A DNA stretch of 64,000 bases from Bacteroidia bacterium (lineage in GTDB: Bacteria; Bacteroidota; Bacteroidia; UKL13-3). The stretch spans positions 1-64,000 of the forward strand of contig JAIOYZ010000003.1 in NCBI GenBank assembly GCA_021740845.1, read 5' to 3'. The notes under the pieces are model-generated. The model did not search any database, had not been told where the DNA came from, and saw nothing but the letters and a program-made list of their open reading frames with translations. Shown here piece after piece: positions 27,135 to 36,166 of this stretch (positions are counted from its first letter, which is position 1; every line of letters starts with the position of its first letter). The translations under genes and the position numbers were made by a program.

Positions 27135-28043
27135 ATGATTAATTCGTCATATATGAGAAAGTTTACTGGAATTGTGTTTAGTTTTTTATTAGGAGTAGGT
27201 TTCTTAAAGGCTCAAATTCCAAACAGTGGATTTGAATTATGGAATACTGCTGGAGAAAAAATTACAAATTGGGAAACTACTAATGGATTAATGCAATTAG
27301 GAAATCCTCAAACGGTTTTTAGAAGCACGGATGCGCATAGTGGGGATTATGCCTGCGAAATGCAAACAAAAAAAATAAATAATAAACCAGCGGGAGCTTT
27401 TGTGCCTGATTTTACTGGTTCTATTTTTTTAGGAAAACAGATAGGAACCAAATCCTATCCTGGTTTTCCCTATACCGAAAAACCAACTAAATTGAGGTTT
27501 TGGTATAAGTACAATGATAGAAATGATGATACCGCAGGTGTTTTGGTAATTCTTACGAGGTGGAATTCTGTTGCCAATAAACGAGATACTTTAATGTATG
27601 CTTACCAAGGAATAACAGATTCTGTGGGAGTTTATACCCAACAAGATATAGTTCTTGGGCAACTGGATACAACCCAAACTCCTGATTCGGCTATTATTTT
27701 TATTAGTGCGGCAACAATTTATGCCACCAAAGAAGGTTCTCAATTTATTATTGACGATTTGGAGTTTGTGGGTGGAACGGTTGGAATAAACTCTCAGCTT
27801 AAGAAAGATTATTTTAACTTTTATCCGAACCCGAATAATCAACCTTGGATTAAAATTGATGTCTTGCCAGAAACTACAATAAAAGTCATCCTCATTTATG
27901 ATGTTACTGGGAAAATTGTTCAAGAAATTTTGAATACAGGTGGTCCTCAAATTGAGATTCAGCATCAATTAAAGCCAGGACTTTATTTTGTGGAATTAGT
28001 TCATGAAGATGGGGTTCAAACCAAAAGACTAATTGTTGAATAA
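27135..28043 (+). CDS. T9SS type A sorted protein, PCMD/jelly-roll-like domain
   Basis: 302 residues. The signal peptide (MRKFTGIVFSFLLGVGFLKA) begins at the seventh codon, so the start may be 27153. The mature N-terminus QIPNSGFELWNTAGEKITNW and the later DAHSGDYACEMQ resemble carbohydrate-binding or putative carbohydrate metabolism (PCMD) beta-sandwich domains (~25-215). The last ~80 residues are a type IX C-terminal domain (FNFYPNPNNQPW, IYDVTGKIVQE, LKPGLYFVELV, KRLIVE). It is likely surface-anchored or secreted. It is first gene of a tight group with the TonB receptor (6-nt gap) and the cyclase. Confidence 0.8.
   Translation: MINSSYMRKFTGIVFSFLLGVGFLKAQIPNSGFELWNTAGEKITNWETTNGLMQLGNPQTVFRSTDAHSGDYACEMQTKKINNKPAGAFVPDFTGSIFLGKQIGTKSYPGFPYTEKPTKLRFWYKYNDRNDDTAGVLVILTRWNSVANKRDTLMYAYQGITDSVGVYTQQDIVLGQLDTTQTPDSAIIFISAATIYATKEGSQFIIDDLEFVGGTVGINSQLKKDYFNFYPNPNNQPWIKIDVLPETTIKVILIYDVTGKIVQEILNTGGPQIEIQHQLKPGLYFVELVHEDGVQTKRLIVE
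28013..28022 (-). repeat. GGTTYRAACC element inside the T9SS-sorted protein gene
   Basis: Exact core, read as Val-Gln-Thr-Lys seven codons before the protein end, inside the sorting domain. Confidence 0.85.
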
Positions 28044-28049
28044 AATTAT

Positions 28050-31004
28050 ATGAAGCAAAAACTACTGCGAATAATTTTATTGCTTTTAGGAACAACAATT
28101 TGGTTGTCTTCTAATCTGTTTGCTCAAGATTACAGAACAAAATCTAAAAGAAATTCCAGAAAAAAAGATAGTATTTTGGTTTCAAATGTGACTATAACCT
28201 CAAGAACCATTTATGGAATTGTAAAAGCTAAAAAGGAAAATGAACTTTTGCCATTGGCCAATATTTATCAGATGGGAACAAGCAATGCAACTCAATCTGA
28301 TGAGCATGGTAGGTATAGCATTAAAATTGATTTGAATTCGCCTAACTATTTGGTGTGTTCCTATTTTGGTTTTGAAAGTGATACAGTTAAAATAGAAAGT
28401 AATTCGGGCGAAATACTGTTCTTTTTAAAAGAGAAATTTTTTACCATAAACGATATTGTAATTTCTGTTTCTCGAAAAAACGAAAGGAAATTTGAAAGTC
28501 CGGTTACAGTTGAAACACTTTCTGCTAAGCAAATTCAATTAAACACTTCGCTAAACTTGTACGACCGGATGGCCATGCTTACAAGTGTTAATGTAATAAC
28601 CACAAGTTTTAATTTTAAAACCATCAATACACGTGGTTTTAACTCTAGTTATAATACTCGCTTTATCCAACGTTACGATAATATGGATTTATCCATGCCT
28701 GGATTTAACCTTGCCGTTGGTTTGCTTAATGGGCCAATAGATTTGGATGTAGAAAGGGTAGAACTAATTCCAGGAGCAAATTCAGCATTGTATGGTCCAA
28801 ATGCTATAAACGGGTTGATGAATATTTCCTCCAAAAGTCCATTTCTTTATCCAGGATTAAGTATGAACCTAAAAACAGGAGTGAACCATGTGGATGGAAT
28901 TGATCATGCACCAGGGCCTGTTACAGATTTTAGTATTCGATATGCAAAAATATTTCATCCAAAATTTGCAGGAAAAATTACCATGGGTTATCAAAAAGCA
29001 AACGATTGGCAAGGCACAGATTATAGAGATGTTGGCGATTATTACCTAACAGATAACAATACTAAATATGGTTACCAACCTGGCCCTGGAAACCCAGGTT
29101 ATGATGGCGTAAGTATTGGCGGTGACGAGGTATCTACCACTTTTGATACTTCCTTTAAAGCTCCAATTGTAAATTTGCCATTTCTGCCAAAAGGCTCATT
29201 AAAAATTGCTAGAACTGGGTACAGAGAAAATGATATGTTTGAGTACAAACCTTACAGTTTTAAAACGGATATTGGTCTTTATTATAAACCTACAAGGAAC
29301 ACTGAGCTTTCCTGGACTTCTCGTTTTAGTTCGGGAAGTAGTACCTTTCAAATTGCTAACAGAGCACAAATTAAAGGGTTCTTTTTACAGCAGCATAAAA
29401 TAGAATTGAAGGCAAAGAATTATTCTGTTCGAGCCTATACCAATTTTGAAGATATAGGAGAATCTTTTGATTTTAGTTTAGCGGCAATTAATATGAATAG
29501 GGCCGCTAAGTCTGATAACAATTGGTTTTTACAATATTTATTGGCCTATTCTGGATTTTACAACAGCATGGCAGAGCAATTGGGAATAGATACAATACAA
29601 AGAGGAAGTGATGCTGCTGCAAGAAAATTTGCAGATTCTGACAATAGCAATTTATACCAAACTATTTATGATAATTTTGATACAACTCTTGCACAATATA
29701 TTTTAGGAAGGGAAAGGTTTCAACCAGGTACAGCTGCATACGACTCAATTTATAAAATTGTAAGATCTACCTCATTTGGCAATGGAGGTGCTGGTTTATC
29801 TAGTAAATCAAAAACGTGGTATGCAGATTTCTTGTATGATTTCACCCCTTATATTAAACGAATAAGTTTAATTGGTGGGGCTAATTATAGAGTATATACT
29901 CCACAAACTTTTGGGACTGTTTTTGCAGATGCAAATAGGCAAATTTATTCCAATGAATTAGGAGCATTTTTACAAGCTAGCAAGCACTACTTAGATGATA
30001 GACTGCAATTGCAAGCTTCAGCTAGGGTTGATTTTTTACAACGATTTAATACTAGGTTCAGCCCAAGAGTTTCTGCTGTTTACATTGCAGGTAAAAAAAG
30101 GCAACATAGCTTCCGCTTGTCGAGCCAAATTGGATTTAGGTCGCCAACTTTAATGGATCAATTTTTTGAAATGAATATTCCTGGTGTAATTACATTTGGT
30201 GGGTTTAAACAAGATGCAATTCGCTATAATTTATTGTTTTTACCAACTGATGGTCCTGCTGTTTCAAATGCATATACTATGAGTTCGGTAAACGAATTTT
30301 TTGCAACAGGAGATTCAAGTAAATTGGTAAAACCTTTATTGAACGATATTCGTCCAGAAGAATTACGCACAATTGAGTTTGGTTGGAGAACATTCCTATT
30401 CAATAAATTGGAAACTGATTTTAATGTTTATTATGTATCCTTTAGAAATTTAATTAATACAGAGCAATACATTGGGGCAAGCAATTTAAAAGACACTATT
30501 AATGCTGCTTATTTAAAGGAAAACAGACAATATACTCAGGTTTTTAGAAGGGCAGTAAATTCTGAATTGCCATTAAATTCTTTTGGCTTTTCTATTTCTA
30601 CAAATTATTACCTAACCAGAAATTGGACTTTATTTGGGAACTATAATTACAATACCCTACTCAACGCAAATGATTATAGTAGAAGTTTTGTTACTGGTTT
30701 TAATACGCCTAAAAACAAAGTAAATATTGGTTTCAGAAGTTTAAATATTTATAAAGGAATTGGAATAGGAAGTAATCTTCAATGGGTGGATGCTTATTAT
30801 TTTAAGGAGTATAGTAGGTCTGGAATTGTTAGCGCTTATTATTTTATAGATTTAAGTTTAAATTATGCACTACCTAAACAAAAATTGCTTTTGAAATTGG
30901 GAGGTACCAATATTACAAACAATAGGTATGTTCAAGCATTAGGCTCTCCAACTGTAGGCGCCATTTTTTATTTTTCAGTTTTATACGACAATCTTTTAAA
31001 TTAA
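28050..31004 (+). CDS. TonB-dependent receptor with carboxypeptidase-regulatory-like N-domain
   Basis: 984 residues. After a signal peptide (~1-26) and a basic linker comes a CarboxypepD_reg-like domain (~55-130, RTIYGIVKAKKENELLPLAN). The plug domain follows (~145-270: VETLSAKQIQLN, INTRGFNSSYNTRF, DVERVELIPGANSALYGPNAINGLMNI), then a 22-strand-type barrel to the C-terminal VGAIFYFSVLYDNLLN. It would import a bulky substrate across the outer membrane with TonB energy. No SusD partner gene lies next to it, which argues against a classical polysaccharide system. The substrate is unknown. Only 6 nt separate it from each neighbour. Confidence 0.93.
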   Translation: MKQKLLRIILLLLGTTIWLSSNLFAQDYRTKSKRNSRKKDSILVSNVTITSRTIYGIVKAKKENELLPLANIYQMGTSNATQSDEHGRYSIKIDLNSPNYLVCSYFGFESDTVKIESNSGEILFFLKEKFFTINDIVISVSRKNERKFESPVTVETLSAKQIQLNTSLNLYDRMAMLTSVNVITTSFNFKTINTRGFNSSYNTRFIQRYDNMDLSMPGFNLAVGLLNGPIDLDVERVELIPGANSALYGPNAINGLMNISSKSPFLYPGLSMNLKTGVNHVDGIDHAPGPVTDFSIRYAKIFHPKFAGKITMGYQKANDWQGTDYRDVGDYYLTDNNTKYGYQPGPGNPGYDGVSIGGDEVSTTFDTSFKAPIVNLPFLPKGSLKIARTGYRENDMFEYKPYSFKTDIGLYYKPTRNTELSWTSRFSSGSSTFQIANRAQIKGFFLQQHKIELKAKNYSVRAYTNFEDIGESFDFSLAAINMNRAAKSDNNWFLQYLLAYSGFYNSMAEQLGIDTIQRGSDAAARKFADSDNSNLYQTIYDNFDTTLAQYILGRERFQPGTAAYDSIYKIVRSTSFGNGGAGLSSKSKTWYADFLYDFTPYIKRISLIGGANYRVYTPQTFGTVFADANRQIYSNELGAFLQASKHYLDDRLQLQASARVDFLQRFNTRFSPRVSAVYIAGKKRQHSFRLSSQIGFRSPTLMDQFFEMNIPGVITFGGFKQDAIRYNLLFLPTDGPAVSNAYTMSSVNEFFATGDSSKLVKPLLNDIRPEELRTIEFGWRTFLFNKLETDFNVYYVSFRNLINTEQYIGASNLKDTINAAYLKENRQYTQVFRRAVNSELPLNSFGFSISTNYYLTRNWTLFGNYNYNTLLNANDYSRSFVTGFNTPKNKVNIGFRSLNIYKGIGIGSNLQWVDAYYFKEYSRSGIVSAYYFIDLSLNYALPKQKLLLKLGGTNITNNRYVQALGSPTVGAIFYFSVLYDNLLN

Positions 31005-31010
31005 TAATTA

Positions 31011-33914
31011 ATGATTTTTTCTACTAAAAAGCATTGGTTTTTTGTCCCTCTTTTATTGTTGTTTTTTGTTAATGTTCATGCACAAGATTTTTTAACAAAG
31101 AATTTTTCACCTAAAGAATTTAATGCACATCCATACATGTGGGATGCAACTCAAGATGCTAGTGGCCGCTTATACTTTGCCAATAATAATGGTGTCTTAA
31201 GATTTGATGGTCAAAATTGGTTTACATTTCAAACCCCTTCACCTGTAAGGCATCTAGTATTTGGTCCTAATGGCGATTTATTTGTAGCTTGTTTGGGAGA
31301 TTTTGGGGTGATTCAGTTTAATGAAGATGGAAATTATACCTACCTAAGTTTAAAGAAACAATTACCATTTGATAAACAAAAAACTGGTGGAAATGAGTCT
31401 GTATTATTGTTAGGAAAGAGCATTTACTTTCATATGAATAACCGATTGGTTTTGGTTAAAACAGAAGAAAGAAAATACGAGACCACTATTTACGATTTAG
31501 AGCCAATGTATGGAGTATTTGCCTTTAAAGGTAAATTATATTTGAATACCGAATCCCTTGGATTAGGAGTTTTTGAAAGAGGCAAAATTAAGATAATTGC
31601 AGGTGGTGAATTGCTTGCAGGAAAAACCATTTCAGATCAAACTGCAATTGATGATAAAATGGTTTTGGTTGAACCAAATGGAAATGCCTATCAGTTAAAA
31701 AATAGCGTACTTAGGAGTATTGGAAATTTAGGTTCAAATGGAATTATTTCTTTGAATCATTTACACAATGGAAATTTGGTAGCTGGTACAATGAATAAAG
31801 GCGTAAAGATGCTTGACCCAAATACCTTTAAAACTCAAAGCCTTCAACTTCCTTCTGATGAAATTTATTTGGTTTTTACAGATAAAGAAGGAAATGTTTG
31901 GACTTCACATTCTCGTGGATTAACGCAAACTTTAACTGCTGTTCCCATTAGAGAATTGAGTAAATTTAACTTAACGGGGAATGTAACAGATTTATGTTTT
32001 TGGGATGGTCAACTTTATATTAGTACAACAGCAGGAGTTTACAAAACTGATTTACAATTGGGTAGTGCCCAAAAAATTTCCGACATTAATTCTGAATGTT
32101 GGGATTTGTATTTGAATAATAATAAGGAGTTGTTGGTAGCTAGTACCGATGGATTGTATTCCTATTCCAATTCCAGAAGCACCTTGTCCTTATCAGGAGA
32201 AACCATCTTACATTTTCAAAAGGGAAATGTTTCTGGAGCACTTTATGTGATGGGTGAAACAGCTACTTGGAAATACAATGCATCAAATGAATTGGAACTA
32301 GTAAAAGATATCCCTGGTTTAGCAAACTCTGTTTATGAGAATGCTAAAGGAATTCAATTTGTTGGAACCTATCATGAAGGTTTAAAACTTATTTCCGAAA
32401 AGTTAGACTCTTCAATTAATCCAATATTGGAAGGGGAAATAGTTTTACGAATGTTTAAGGGAAATGTTTATGCTCAAGCTCGAGACAAGGTATACTTATG
32501 GGAAGAAACCGAGAAAAAATTTAAATTGGATGAGCTTGGTTCAAAACTATTTTCTAATGCAAAAAATAAGGAATTAGTTTTTGAAAATGATTTTGTAATT
32601 TATACTCCAAACGGCTTTCGTATTTATGAGAAAAATGAATTTGTGCCTTCTTCTTCTTTGTATAGTTTAAGTGGAAAAACAAATGCAATTGTGGCCGAGA
32701 ATACCAAGTATTTGATGGCTTCAGAGGATAGGGTTTATTTAATCAATACAAAAGAAGAAATTCGGTTTGAACCAAAGATAAATTTTAACTTGATGGAGTT
32801 TGGTTCAAACCAACTTGGCTTTGCAGGTTATTATATAGACAAACTTGGATTGCCGGGAGAGGAACAAACATATATACCAGAAATTTCAAACGAAGATTTG
32901 CCAGTTCAAATTTGGTTTAGTTTGAATTCTTTGTTTGGTTCAGACCAACATTATTTTTCTTATAAAATTGATGGCTTAAACAAAAATTGGAGTAGTTGGC
33001 AAAATCATTCTAAATTGGATTTAGAAGGTCTAAGTGGAGGCAACTATACATTACATGTTAAAGGAAAAGATGCTTATGGAAATGAAAGCAAAGAGGCCGT
33101 TTTTAAGTTTTATATAAGAGCACCTTGGTACCTTAGTGGGTGGGCTTACTTAATATATCTTTTAATAGGTTTTGTTTTTATTTATTTGTTCGTTTTTATT
33201 AATCAAAAGCGATTACTTACTAAGAATAGAATACTAGAAGAAAAGGTTTCTGAAAGAACAAAAGAGTTGTATGATGAAAAAGAAAAGTCTGATGAACTTT
33301 TGTTGAATATTTTGCCATTAGAAGTGGCAGAAGAATTAAAGAATACGGGTAGTTTAGAGGCTAAACAATTTGATGATGTAACAGTGTTGTTTACAGATTT
33401 TGTTGGCTTTACTTCTATAAGTGAAAAGCTAACTCCAAAAGAATTGGTAGAAGAAATACACCATTGTTTCAAAGCGTTTGATGAGATAATTGGCAAAAAC
33501 AAATTAGAGAAAATTAAAACCATTGGGGATGCCTACATGGCCGTTTGCGGTATGCCTATTCTGGATAGCGATCATGCAGAAAGGGTGGTAAATGCTGCAA
33601 AAGAAATTCATCAATTTATTGCAGAATATCAAAAGGAAAGAAGGCTTTCTGAAAAACCATACTTTGAAATTAGAATGGGAATTAATTCTGGACCAGTGAT
33701 AGCCGGTATTGTAGGAGTTAAGAAATATGCCTATGATATTTGGGGCGACACTGTTAATACAGCTGCAAGGATGGAGCAAAATTGTGAGCCAGGTAAAATT
33801 AATATCAGTGGTTCTACTCACGAGTTAGTTAAAAACAAGGTTACTTGCTCTTATAGAGGAAAAATTGAAGCGAAGAACAAAGGAAGAATTGATATGTATT
33901 ATATTACTATCTAG
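31011..33914 (+). CDS. Propeller/Y_Y_Y sensor adenylate cyclase
   Basis: 967 residues. A signal peptide (~1-25) is followed by a two-component-regulator-type beta-propeller (~30-600), whose repeated strands resemble hybrid two-component sensors. A Y_Y_Y domain follows (~640-705, HYFSYKIDGLNKNWSSW), then a membrane helix near residue 715, a coiled coil (EEKVSERTKELYDEKEKSDE) and a class III cyclase domain (~760-967). Metal Asp are in VLFTDFVGFT and KTIGDAYM; the Lys of IKTIGDAY and Asp of YAYDIWGDTVN indicate ATP rather than GTP. It would make cAMP when the periplasmic part binds a ligand, perhaps cargo of the neighbouring receptor. It is unusual in that a cyclase replaces the kinase found in hybrid sensors. 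Confidence 0.88.
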   Translation: MIFSTKKHWFFVPLLLLFFVNVHAQDFLTKNFSPKEFNAHPYMWDATQDASGRLYFANNNGVLRFDGQNWFTFQTPSPVRHLVFGPNGDLFVACLGDFGVIQFNEDGNYTYLSLKKQLPFDKQKTGGNESVLLLGKSIYFHMNNRLVLVKTEERKYETTIYDLEPMYGVFAFKGKLYLNTESLGLGVFERGKIKIIAGGELLAGKTISDQTAIDDKMVLVEPNGNAYQLKNSVLRSIGNLGSNGIISLNHLHNGNLVAGTMNKGVKMLDPNTFKTQSLQLPSDEIYLVFTDKEGNVWTSHSRGLTQTLTAVPIRELSKFNLTGNVTDLCFWDGQLYISTTAGVYKTDLQLGSAQKISDINSECWDLYLNNNKELLVASTDGLYSYSNSRSTLSLSGETILHFQKGNVSGALYVMGETATWKYNASNELELVKDIPGLANSVYENAKGIQFVGTYHEGLKLISEKLDSSINPILEGEIVLRMFKGNVYAQARDKVYLWEETEKKFKLDELGSKLFSNAKNKELVFENDFVIYTPNGFRIYEKNEFVPSSSLYSLSGKTNAIVAENTKYLMASEDRVYLINTKEEIRFEPKINFNLMEFGSNQLGFAGYYIDKLGLPGEEQTYIPEISNEDLPVQIWFSLNSLFGSDQHYFSYKIDGLNKNWSSWQNHSKLDLEGLSGGNYTLHVKGKDAYGNESKEAVFKFYIRAPWYLSGWAYLIYLLIGFVFIYLFVFINQKRLLTKNRILEEKVSERTKELYDEKEKSDELLLNILPLEVAEELKNTGSLEAKQFDDVTVLFTDFVGFTSISEKLTPKELVEEIHHCFKAFDEIIGKNKLEKIKTIGDAYMAVCGMPILDSDHAERVVNAAKEIHQFIAEYQKERRLSEKPYFEIRMGINSGPVIAGIVGVKKYAYDIWGDTVNTAARMEQNCEPGKINISGSTHELVKNKVTCSYRGKIEAKNKGRIDMYYITI
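32764..32773 (+). repeat. GGTTYRAACC element inside the cyclase gene (copy 1)
   Basis: Perfect 16-nt form at 32761-32776, read as Arg-Phe-Glu-Pro-Lys. Confidence 0.88.
32802..32811 (-). repeat. GGTTYRAACC element inside the cyclase gene (copy 2)
   Basis: Exact core in inverse orientation 38 nt from copy 1, read as Gly-Ser-Asn-Gln. A one-mismatch copy follows at 32937-32946. Confidence 0.85.
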
Positions 33915-34033
33915 TTTATTGTTCAACTTTTGATTAAGTGGTAATAAATAGTGAGTATTAAGCATTTTTAAAGATTAATTAACATTTACATTCGTAATAG
34001 AAAAATTGTGCAAACGCTTTAAAATAATATCGT

Positions 34034-34618
34034 ATGAATTTTACCCAAGCAGAAACATTTATCCTTGCTAAACTTAAAAAGGAGCTTCCTAATAGCCTAT
34101 ATTACCATAGTATTCATCATGTGATGGATGTTCTTCAGGCTGCAGTAGAGTATGCTAAATTAGAAAATTTGAGTGAAGATGAAATTACCATTTTAAAGAC
34201 AGCAGTATTATTTCATGATGCAGGGTTTACCGTTGATACAAAAAATCATGAAGAAATTGGTTGTGGTATAGTACGAGAAACCCTACCCCAATTTGGATAT
34301 ACCTCTGAAGCTATAGAAATTATTTGTGGAATGATTATGGCGACTAAAATTCCGCAGAACCCCAGAAATTTGTTGGAAGAAATTATTTGTGATGCAGATT
34401 TAGATTATTTGGGTAGGGATGATTTTTGGGAGATAGGCAATAATCTTTATAAAGAACTCGAGATATATGGAATTCTCTCGGATGAAAAGGACTGGAACCG
34501 TTTACAATTGAAATTTTTGAGTTCGCACAATTACTTTACCAATAGTGCTAAAATGCTCAGAATGGAGAAGAAGGATTCCCATACACAGAGGATTAAGGAA
34601 ATTGTGGATTCATATTAA
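34034..34618 (+). CDS. HD-domain phosphohydrolase
   Basis: 194 residues, cytoplasmic. It shows the HD metal-binding pattern: YYHSIHHVMDVLQAA near residue 22, LFHDAGFTVDTKNHEEIG near 72, and CDADLDYLGRDDFWEIG near 118. This is the HD family that acts on nucleotides or cyclic nucleotides. Because it lies 119 nt after an adenylate cyclase gene on the same strand, a role in cAMP breakdown is possible but unproven. A TTACATTCGTAA sequence lies in the upstream spacer. Confidence 0.75.
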   Translation: MNFTQAETFILAKLKKELPNSLYYHSIHHVMDVLQAAVEYAKLENLSEDEITILKTAVLFHDAGFTVDTKNHEEIGCGIVRETLPQFGYTSEAIEIICGMIMATKIPQNPRNLLEEIICDADLDYLGRDDFWEIGNNLYKELEIYGILSDEKDWNRLQLKFLSSHNYFTNSAKMLRMEKKDSHTQRIKEIVDSY

Positions 34619-34630
34619 GGTTTTCAGTTT

Positions 34631-34646
34631 TTCGGTTTGAACCAAA
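34631..34646 (+). repeat. GGTTYRAACC element, intergenic copy
   Basis: Perfect 16-nt copy, 12 nt after the HD gene stop. Confidence 0.9.
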
Positions 34647-34824
34647 ATTTTTTTCTGTTTGTAAAATCCCTTGAGTAGGCTTTTTACCTTTACACTTTTT
34701 AATTACATTCGGCCATACATTAATTACTCTTCTAGTAGTTTGAAATGACAATTATCATATGAAAACAAGAGTTTTTTAATGCATCTTTGGGAAGAAAGTA
34801 ATAAAATTTGTAAAAAGAACTCAT

Positions 34825-35175
34825 ATGGGATCAGGTTCATTAATTACGCTCATGCTCGCTGCAATTGCCTTCTCTGCAGGCGGTATTGCAGTGGCAAAAT
34901 TTCTAACAAAAGGCAGCACTAATCCTCAAAAAGGACAAGCATACGAATGTGGCATTCCTTCCGAAGGAACTCCTTGGAAACAATTTCATGTAGGCTACTA
35001 TTTGTTTGCCTTAATTTTTCTAATTTTCGATGTGGAATTGGTATTTATGTATCCTTGGGCTGTTGTGGCTAAAAAGGTTGGCATGATGGCCCTTTTTGAA
35101 ATTATCGTATTCATTTTTATATTGTTCATGGGATTTTTATATGCCCATAAAAAAGGAGCTTTAAAATGGATGTAA
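34825..35175 (+). CDS. nuoA: NADH-quinone oxidoreductase subunit A
   Basis: 116 residues with three membrane helices. It has the conserved loop [20 protein letters not shown] between helices 1 and 2 and the [15 protein letters not shown] start of helix 2. It is part of the membrane arm of complex I near the quinone channel. It is first gene of the operon; the start is the ATG at 34825. The stop overlaps nuoB by 10 nt. The 206-nt region upstream shows the repeat copy and no clear complete promoter. Confidence 0.95.
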   Translation: MGSGSLITLMLAAIAFSAGGIAVAKFLTKGSTNPQKGQAYECGIPSEGTPWKQFHVGYYLFALIFLIFDVELVFMYPWAVVAKKVGMMALFEIIVFIFILFMGFLYAHKKGALKWM

Positions 35176-35717
35176 TAATAACTGAACCCTCAACACCTTT
35201 TCCAGGAAGTGTGCATGAAGTGCCCGGTGGTGGAATTGTTTTAAGCACTTTGGATGATGTAATAAATTGGGCTCGATCCAATTCTCTTTGGCCATTAGTT
35301 TTTGGTACTTCTTGTTGTGCCATCGAAATGATGAGCGCCGCATCGGCCAAATATGATTTTAGTAGGTTTGGATTTGAAGTAGCAAGAGCCACACCTCGCC
35401 AAGCAGATGTTATTATTATTGCAGGAACCATTGTAAACAAAATGGCTCCTGTTTTAAAAAGATTATTTGATCAAATGCCTGACCCAAAATACGTAATTGC
35501 AATGGGTGCATGCGCTACCAGCGGTGGTCCGTTTTTCTACAATACCTATTCTGTAGTTAAAGGTGCAGATCATGTAATTCCCGTGGATGTATATGTTGCA
35601 GGTTGCCCTCCAAGGCCAGAAGCTCTATTGCATGCATTGATTACACTTCAAGAAAAAATTAAAAGTGGTTTAACCCGCGATCAAATTCGCGCACAATTTC
35701 AAGAAGATGGGAAATGA
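35166..35717 (+). CDS. nuoB: NADH-quinone oxidoreductase subunit B
   Basis: 183 residues. It carries the N2 iron-sulfur cluster next to the quinone site. The tandem Cys in [14 protein letters not shown] near residue 45, Cys in MGACATSGG near 115, and Cys in [13 protein letters not shown] near 145 are all present. It has overlapping junctions with nuoA and nuoC (11 nt), so the genes are translationally coupled. Confidence 0.97.
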   Translation: MDVIITEPSTPFPGSVHEVPGGGIVLSTLDDVINWARSNSLWPLVFGTSCCAIEMMSAASAKYDFSRFGFEVARATPRQADVIIIAGTIVNKMAPVLKRLFDQMPDPKYVIAMGACATSGGPFFYNTYSVVKGADHVIPVDVYVAGCPPRPEALLHALITLQEKIKSGLTRDQIRAQFQEDGK

Positions 35718-36165
35718 AGAATTGATAGTTAAGCTTCAGGAATTATTCCCCGCAGCTAGCATTATACAAGGAAATGATTGGCCTGAAATTAGTTTCGAAT
35801 CAGGCGCAGATTTTCTTTCGACAATAGATGTTTTAAAATCGGATCAAACCTTAGCTTTTGATTATTTGTTTTGTGAAACTTGCGTTGATTGGAAAACTCA
35901 TTTTACAATGGTTTACCACTTAGATTCTACTCGGTTCAGACATAATATTGTTTTGAAATACAAATTGGATAGGGAAACTCCAGAAATAGATTCTCTTTCT
36001 TTTGTATATAGAACTTCTGAACAACACGAACGCGAAATTTTTGATTTGTTTGGTATAATTTTTAAAGGCCATCCAAATCTAAAAAGAATTTTATTAACCG
36101 AAGATTGGGTTGGATATCCTTTGCGTAAAGATTATGATGATCCCATTAATATGATCAAGCTCTGA
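35707..36165 (+). CDS. nuoC: NADH-quinone oxidoreductase subunit C
   Basis: 152 residues, separate from nuoD rather than fused as in some relatives. The family signature is visible: [20 protein letters not shown] near residue 100 and [21 protein letters not shown] at the end. It is a peripheral-arm subunit that bridges to the membrane arm. It is followed by nuoD with a 1-nt gap. Confidence 0.95.
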   Translation: MGNEELIVKLQELFPAASIIQGNDWPEISFESGADFLSTIDVLKSDQTLAFDYLFCETCVDWKTHFTMVYHLDSTRFRHNIVLKYKLDRETPEIDSLSFVYRTSEQHEREIFDLFGIIFKGHPNLKRILLTEDWVGYPLRKDYDDPINMIKL

Positions 36166-36166
36166 T

